The position numbers were made by a program, and so were the translations under genes. DNA of 8,301 nt from Bacillota bacterium (lineage in GTDB: Bacteria; Bacillota; Clostridia; Peptostreptococcales; Anaerovoracaceae): assembly GCA_023394035.1 (NCBI GenBank), contig JAEXBK010000061.1, forward strand, positions 1 through 8,301, written 5' to 3'. How positions within the stretch are numbered: position 1 is the first letter of the stretch; every line of letters begins with the position of its first letter. The notes beneath the pieces are model-generated. The model did not search any database. It was given only the letters and a program-made list of their open reading frames with translations, and was not told where the DNA came from. Shown here piece after piece: positions 5,373 through 8,301 of this stretch.

Positions 5373-6118
5373 ATAGTTATTTCCCATCCCTTCAGCGTAC
5401 AAAGCAGCTCATGCTCCGTTGTATCGCATTTTATCGGCGTTATTGTAGCAAAGTTATTCTGATTCGCCGATACATCAAAATCGTCGCCGAGCCATGTGAA
5501 GTCCGGGACATTCCCCTCCAGTACATAAATGTCGCCCTTCGGGTTGAAGCTGTCAGCATAGAAATTAGGTCCGAGCCGCGTCGTAAGCACACCTTTGACC
5601 TCTTCTGCAGGAATATCCGGGCAGTTGATGTTAAGAATCATCTCTGCCGGCAAATCGGCTATCACCTTATCTATAGATTTAAGTGCTATGCTGCATGCCG
5701 CCTCAAAGTGCGAAGCATCATGACCGTTTACCGAAACGGCAACGGCGCGATATCCCTGAAGTGCCGCTTCTCTTGCGGCTCCCACAGTTCCCGAATAAAT
5801 AGTATCATATCCGAGGTTGCTTCCCATATTGATTCCGGAAAACACGATATCTATATCTATTCCTCTGTCTTTGCAAAATTGCAGTCCCACCTTAGTGCAA
5901 TCGGCAGGCGTGCCGTCAGTCATCCATGCCGCTGTCGCTCCGTCAAAGGTCGCAGGCTTGACATGTATGCCCGGAGACATCGTTATCGAATGGCTCTTTC
6001 CGCTCCTCTGACTGTCAGGCGCGCATACATATACATTACCCGCTTTTGAGAGAGCCGAAACGAGGCTTTTGATTCCTGCCGCCTCAATGCCGTCATCGTT
6101 TACAACTAAAAAATTCAT
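5369..6118 (-). CDS. surE: SurE 5'/3'-nucleotidase
   Basis: This is a metal-dependent phosphatase that removes phosphate from nucleoside 5'- and 3'-monophosphates, and in some species from short polyphosphate. The 249-residue length is typical. The metal site is intact: Asp8 and Asp9 in VVNDDG, Ser39 in QRSGKSHS and Asn97 in FSGINMGSN. The family segments TDGTPADC (67-74) and YDTIYSGTVGAAREA (104-118) are also clear. The protein is cytoplasmic, with no signal peptide. The ATG at 6118 overlaps the sirtuin stop by one base (TAATG), and GGAAAGG lies 13 bases upstream, so translation is probably coupled. Its own stop overlaps the start of the DUF2156 gene. In many bacteria surE sits beside pcm or rpoS; here its partners are a sirtuin and a DUF2156 protein. 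Function of the family is certain, but the physiological substrate here is not. Confidence 0.95.
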   Translation of the reverse strand: MNFLVVNDDGIEAAGIKSLVSALSKAGNVYVCAPDSQRSGKSHSITMSPGIHVKPATFDGATAAWMTDGTPADCTKVGLQFCKDRGIDIDIVFSGINMGSNLGYDTIYSGTVGAAREAALQGYRAVAVSVNGHDASHFEAACSIALKSIDKVIADLPAEMILNINCPDIPAEEVKGVLTTRLGPNFYADSFNPKGDIYVLEGNVPDFTWLGDDFDVSANQNNFATITPIKCDTTEHELLCTLKGWEITI

Positions 6119-6840
6119 TAATATTTCATTACCTTTCCGATCGAATCGCTTATCACAAGATCAGCCTTCGAGTCATAAGGGGTGGTGCTCTTGTTTATAA
6201 GAATGAGGTTTGTACCGCTGAAGCAGTTTATAAGTCCCGCCGCAGGATATACTGCAAGGGATGTCCCGCCTACGATCATCGTATCCGCTTTTGTGATCGC
6301 CTCTACCGCAGCTTCTATGGTGCTGCTGTCAAGTGATTCTCCAAACAGAACTACATCGGGTTTGATTCTGCCGCCGCATTCGCAAAGCGGAACTCTCGTA
6401 TGGCAGTTACTCTCGTTCATAATATATTTCAAATCGTGGAATTTTCCGCAATGCTCGCAGTAGTTCCTGTGTACGCTCCCGTGAAGCTCGTATACCTTCT
6501 TGCTCCCGGCTGCCTGATGAAGTCCGTCTATATTCTGTGTTATCACAGCCGTCAGCTTGCCCTCTTTTTCGAGCTTTGCAAGCGCTTTATGCGCATCGTT
6601 AGGCAAAACATCGGGATAGATCAGATTCTCTTTGTAATACTTAAAAAACAGCTCCGGATTCTTGCGGTAAAACTGACCCGAAAGTATCATCTCCGGGGAA
6701 TATCCGTAAACCTGCTTGGCGTGGTATAGCCCCTTTTCCGATCTGAAATCCGGTATTCCGCTCTCCGTTGAAACACCTGCTCCGCCCAAGAAGACTATCC
6801 TGCTGCTCTGTTCTATTATCTTCTGCAGTCTCTTGTCCAT
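6118..6840 (-). CDS. cobB: NAD-dependent protein deacylase, Sir2 family
   Basis: This sirtuin removes acetyl or other acyl groups from protein lysines while consuming NAD and releasing nicotinamide and O-acyl-ADP-ribose. It has 240 residues, normal for a bacterial single-domain sirtuin. The NAD-binding loop GGAGVSTESGIPDFRS (19-34), TQNIDGLH (101-108) and catalytic His120 in ELHGSVHR are present. Zinc ligands are Cys128, Cys131, Cys153 and Cys155. KPDVVLFGE (160-168) and GGTSLAVYPA (191-200) complete the fold. The Tyr-x-x-Arg pair of SIRT5-like desuccinylases is not seen after the GLY segment, so a deacetylase is more likely. AAGGAG (6846-6851) sits 5 bases before the ATG at 6840, so this start is preferred over the in-frame ATG at 6870. 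It is the first gene of the surE cluster and divergent from the patatin gene. Confidence 0.95.
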   Translation of the reverse strand: MDKRLQKIIEQSSRIVFLGGAGVSTESGIPDFRSEKGLYHAKQVYGYSPEMILSGQFYRKNPELFFKYYKENLIYPDVLPNDAHKALAKLEKEGKLTAVITQNIDGLHQAAGSKKVYELHGSVHRNYCEHCGKFHDLKYIMNESNCHTRVPLCECGGRIKPDVVLFGESLDSSTIEAAVEAITKADTMIVGGTSLAVYPAAGLINCFSGTNLILINKSTTPYDSKADLVISDSIGKVMKY

Positions 6841-6845
6841 AATAT

Positions 6846-6851
6846 CTCCTT
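6846..6851 (-). promoter_or_regulatory. Ribosome binding site fixing the sirtuin start
   Basis: AAGGAG on the minus strand, 5 bases before the ATG at 6840. A start at the upstream in-frame ATG (6870) would place this site inside the coding region and has no comparable site of its own. Confidence 0.85.
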
Positions 6852-6882
6852 TTCGCTTTGCAGTTCGCATGATATACTGTGT

Positions 6883-6910
6883 TTAACAATATATATACAA
6901 CTTTGATAAT
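6883..6910 (+). promoter_or_regulatory. Probable promoter of the patatin gene in an AT-rich divergent region
   Basis: TTAACA (6883-6888, five of six to TTGACA) is followed after 16 bases by GATAAT (6905-6910, five of six to TATAAT). GAGGT (6929-6933) is the ribosome binding site for the ATG at 6941. The opposite promoter, for the sirtuin cluster, must also lie in 6852-6925. The best minus-strand match I see is TTGTAT with TATATC at 18-base spacing, which is too weak to annotate. Confidence 0.5.
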
Positions 6911-6940
6911 ATTTTACCACATTAAGCTGAGGTTGTTAAG

Positions 6941-8122
6941 ATGGAAAAAGCAAATAATACCGAAGTAAATATAATTCCTTCCGTTATTCCGGTTACCAAG
7001 GGTCAAAACGCGGTAAAAACCGCATTTGTTCTGAGCGGCGGCGGTGCACGCGGCGCATACCAGTGCGGAGTCTGGCGTGCAGTAAAGGAGCTCGGCATCA
7101 AAATAGATATCGTGATCGGTGTTTCAGTCGGTGCATTAAACGGTGCTATGGTAATGCAAGGCGATCAGACGCTCGCAGCCAATCTTTGGCGCGAGCTTGA
7201 GACCGATCAGGTATTTGATGTGGAAGGAAATGCTCAGCTGCATGACTATGCACGCGAATTTTTCAAGAAGGGCGGCGCCACGCCTACAGGGCTCAAGACA
7301 CTTGTCGACAAATACCTCGATGAATCCGCCATACGTGCAAGTGAAAAGGATTTCGGGCTTGTTACTGTCGAAGTCCCTCTGATGAAGCCTTATTATCTCT
7401 GGAAAGAGGATATACCGGAAGGGCAGCTCGGAGATTACATAATGGCGAGCTCCGCAGCCTTTCCCGCAGTTCATACATACAAAATAGACGGCAAAGATTT
7501 CATAGATGGCGGATACGAAAACAATATGCCTATCAATATGGCTTTTGAACGCGGAGCGACTAAGGTAATTGCAGTTTATCTTAAGGCTATGGGGAAATTT
7601 GATCCTAACACAGAGCTGGTTCGTAAAGACGATATTATTCTCATAGAGCCAAGCGATGACCTCGGCAATTTTCTTGTATTTGATAAGATGAATACGAGGA
7701 GAATAATGAGACTCGGATATCTCGATGCAATGAAAAAATTTGAAGTGTATGACGGCGATGTTTACTCTTTTGTAAAGGGAGATTTTGATAAGCGCACGCT
7801 CAAGCAGGCAGAGGCTGCCGCAAAAATATTCGCACTCGACAAGCTCATCCTTTACAGGCGTAAATCATTTCTCGCATCACTTTTGGAGAGCGTTCTTACA
7901 TCAGTTTCGGAGCTTAACGAGCGTGTAAACAAAGTCGATTTTTCACCTGATTCAACGTGGGAGCTTCTCAAGCAATTCAATGCTAAAAATGCAACCATAT
8001 TGATTGCTCATAACATTATACAAAAAGGCGATTCAAGCATATTTCTTAATCGCTATGTTCCGTCCTTCCTCAGCGAGCAGGTGCAGGCCGCAAAATTTCT
8101 TGTGAAATACGGGCTTATATAA
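6941..8122 (+). CDS. Patatin-like phospholipase
   Basis: This is a Ser-Asp dyad acyl hydrolase of the patatin/RssA type, expected to release fatty acids from phospholipids or other lipid esters. It has 393 residues, with the catalytic domain at about 27-215. The oxyanion loop is LSGGGARGAY (31-40), the nucleophile is Ser62 in GVSVG, and the second dyad residue is Asp189 in the DGG motif (189-191). All are intact, so activity is likely. About 170 residues follow the core. They are charged and helical in character, end in KFLVKYGLI, and show no motif I can name. There is no signal peptide or membrane helix, so the protein is probably cytoplasmic and acts at the inner face of the membrane. It is divergent from the sirtuin. 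No intrinsic terminator is evident directly downstream. The natural lipid substrate cannot be inferred. Confidence 0.92.
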   Translation: MEKANNTEVNIIPSVIPVTKGQNAVKTAFVLSGGGARGAYQCGVWRAVKELGIKIDIVIGVSVGALNGAMVMQGDQTLAANLWRELETDQVFDVEGNAQLHDYAREFFKKGGATPTGLKTLVDKYLDESAIRASEKDFGLVTVEVPLMKPYYLWKEDIPEGQLGDYIMASSAAFPAVHTYKIDGKDFIDGGYENNMPINMAFERGATKVIAVYLKAMGKFDPNTELVRKDDIILIEPSDDLGNFLVFDKMNTRRIMRLGYLDAMKKFEVYDGDVYSFVKGDFDKRTLKQAEAAAKIFALDKLILYRRKSFLASLLESVLTSVSELNERVNKVDFSPDSTWELLKQFNAKNATILIAHNIIQKGDSSIFLNRYVPSFLSEQVQAAKFLVKYGLI

Positions 8123-8301
8123 AGCTCCATTATCGTCTTCCATCTGCAAGTTTACATAATACCTGCATATTATCCCAGAAATCCACTTTTTTCTTAATTT
8201 CTGCGCCATTTTTGATACTTTTTTATATGATTATGGAACAATCCCTCACCATTCTAACAAACCACACTTATTCACACTAAAAATCGAGCGGCAAATGCCG
8301 C
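8123..8301. other. AT-rich intergenic end region without a supported gene
   Basis: The 179 bases after the patatin gene are AT-rich with T tracts on the plus strand (around 8188-8193 and 8219-8224). I see no coding region with a ribosome binding site. A weak AT-only stem (ATAATA 8156-8161 with TATTAT 8168-8173) is unlikely to terminate transcription. The region ends in the hairpin annotated separately. Confidence 0.6.
8279..8301 (-). terminator. Possible intrinsic terminator for a gene beyond the right edge
   Basis: GCGGC (8288-8292) and GCCGC (8297-8301) form a stem across AAAT. On the minus strand the stem is followed, after TCGA, by five Ts (complement of 8279-8283). If the bases beyond 8301 continue as TCG, the stem lengthens and the minus-strand T tract would follow it directly. 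The window cuts the structure, so it may also serve as a bidirectional terminator for the patatin gene. Confidence 0.45.

Noticed and set aside
5373..5402. Longer DUF2156 start at TTG 5402 or ATG 5387
   Set aside because: The ATG at 5372 makes a standard ATGA overlap with the surE stop and has GGGA at suitable distance; the extension has no family conservation that I can see.
5411..6049. 212-codon open frame on the plus strand, antisense to surE
   Set aside because: It lies entirely over a well-conserved surE gene, has no ribosome binding site, and its product is rich in Arg, Cys and Ser with no recognisable domain. It is a codon-bias shadow.
6841..6870. Sirtuin start at ATG 6870
   Set aside because: The ribosome binding site AAGGAG falls inside this extension, 5 bases before the ATG at 6840.
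8156..8173. Hairpin downstream of patatin as a terminator
   Set aside because: The stem is six A-T pairs with no adjacent T tract, too weak for an intrinsic terminator.
8033..8209. 58-codon minus-strand open frame overlapping the end of the patatin gene
   Set aside because: No ribosome binding site precedes its ATG and most of it is antisense to patatin codons. It is probably chance.
1..8301. Mobile element, CRISPR array, defence or phage module
   Set aside because: There are no transposase or integrase motifs, terminal repeats, spaced direct repeats or tRNA genes. All large genes belong to metabolic or housekeeping families with similar base and codon use.

Overview
The window looks like a chromosomal segment of a low-to-mid GC Gram-positive anaerobe, most likely a member of the Clostridia (Bacillota). 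The signs are strong AGGAGG-type ribosome binding sites, consensus sigma-A promoters (TTGACA or TTGACC, 17 bp, TATAAT or TAATAT), an ECF-type QueT transporter, DUF1836 and DUF2156 proteins, and a lone clostridial-type acetyl-CoA acetyltransferase. I cannot assign a genus. There is no sign of mobile elements, CRISPR arrays, rRNA or tRNA genes.

Layout. At 1-111 (minus) lies the first 37 codons of a secreted protein of unknown function. It follows queT (151-642, minus), a queuosine-precursor uptake component. queT has its own consensus promoter (717-745) and a preQ1-I-type riboswitch whose 3' tail is the ribosome binding site. Upstream is an AMP-forming acyl-CoA synthetase (761-2464, minus). It is divergent from a DUF1836 putative helix-turn-helix regulator (2606-3112, plus). 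The two promoters are back to back, with -35 boxes only 3 bp apart that form a perfect inverted repeat, and a second, 29-bp palindrome covers the -10 and start site of the synthetase promoter. The regulator gene ends inside an intrinsic terminator. A second strong hairpin (3153-3177) terminates the minus-strand genes that follow.

From 6840 down to 3196 on the minus strand are a sirtuin (cobB-like), surE, a DUF2156 acyltransferase-fold protein and thiolase. The first three are tightly coupled (TAATG and ATGA overlaps). Thiolase follows after 50 bp with its own good ribosome binding site and a possible promoter, and no terminator separates it from the others. A patatin-like phospholipase (6941-8122, plus) is transcribed divergently from the sirtuin. 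The last 179 bp hold no supported gene, only a truncated hairpin that may be the terminator of a gene beyond the window.

How the genes may work together (inference). Several act on acyl groups: the synthetase makes acyl-CoA, thiolase joins or splits acetyl-CoA, the sirtuin removes acyl groups from protein lysines, and the patatin releases fatty acids from lipids. The most promising under-described element is the DUF1836/acyl-CoA synthetase pair with its operator-like palindromes. The queT leader is a compact riboswitch with an extra 5' hairpin.
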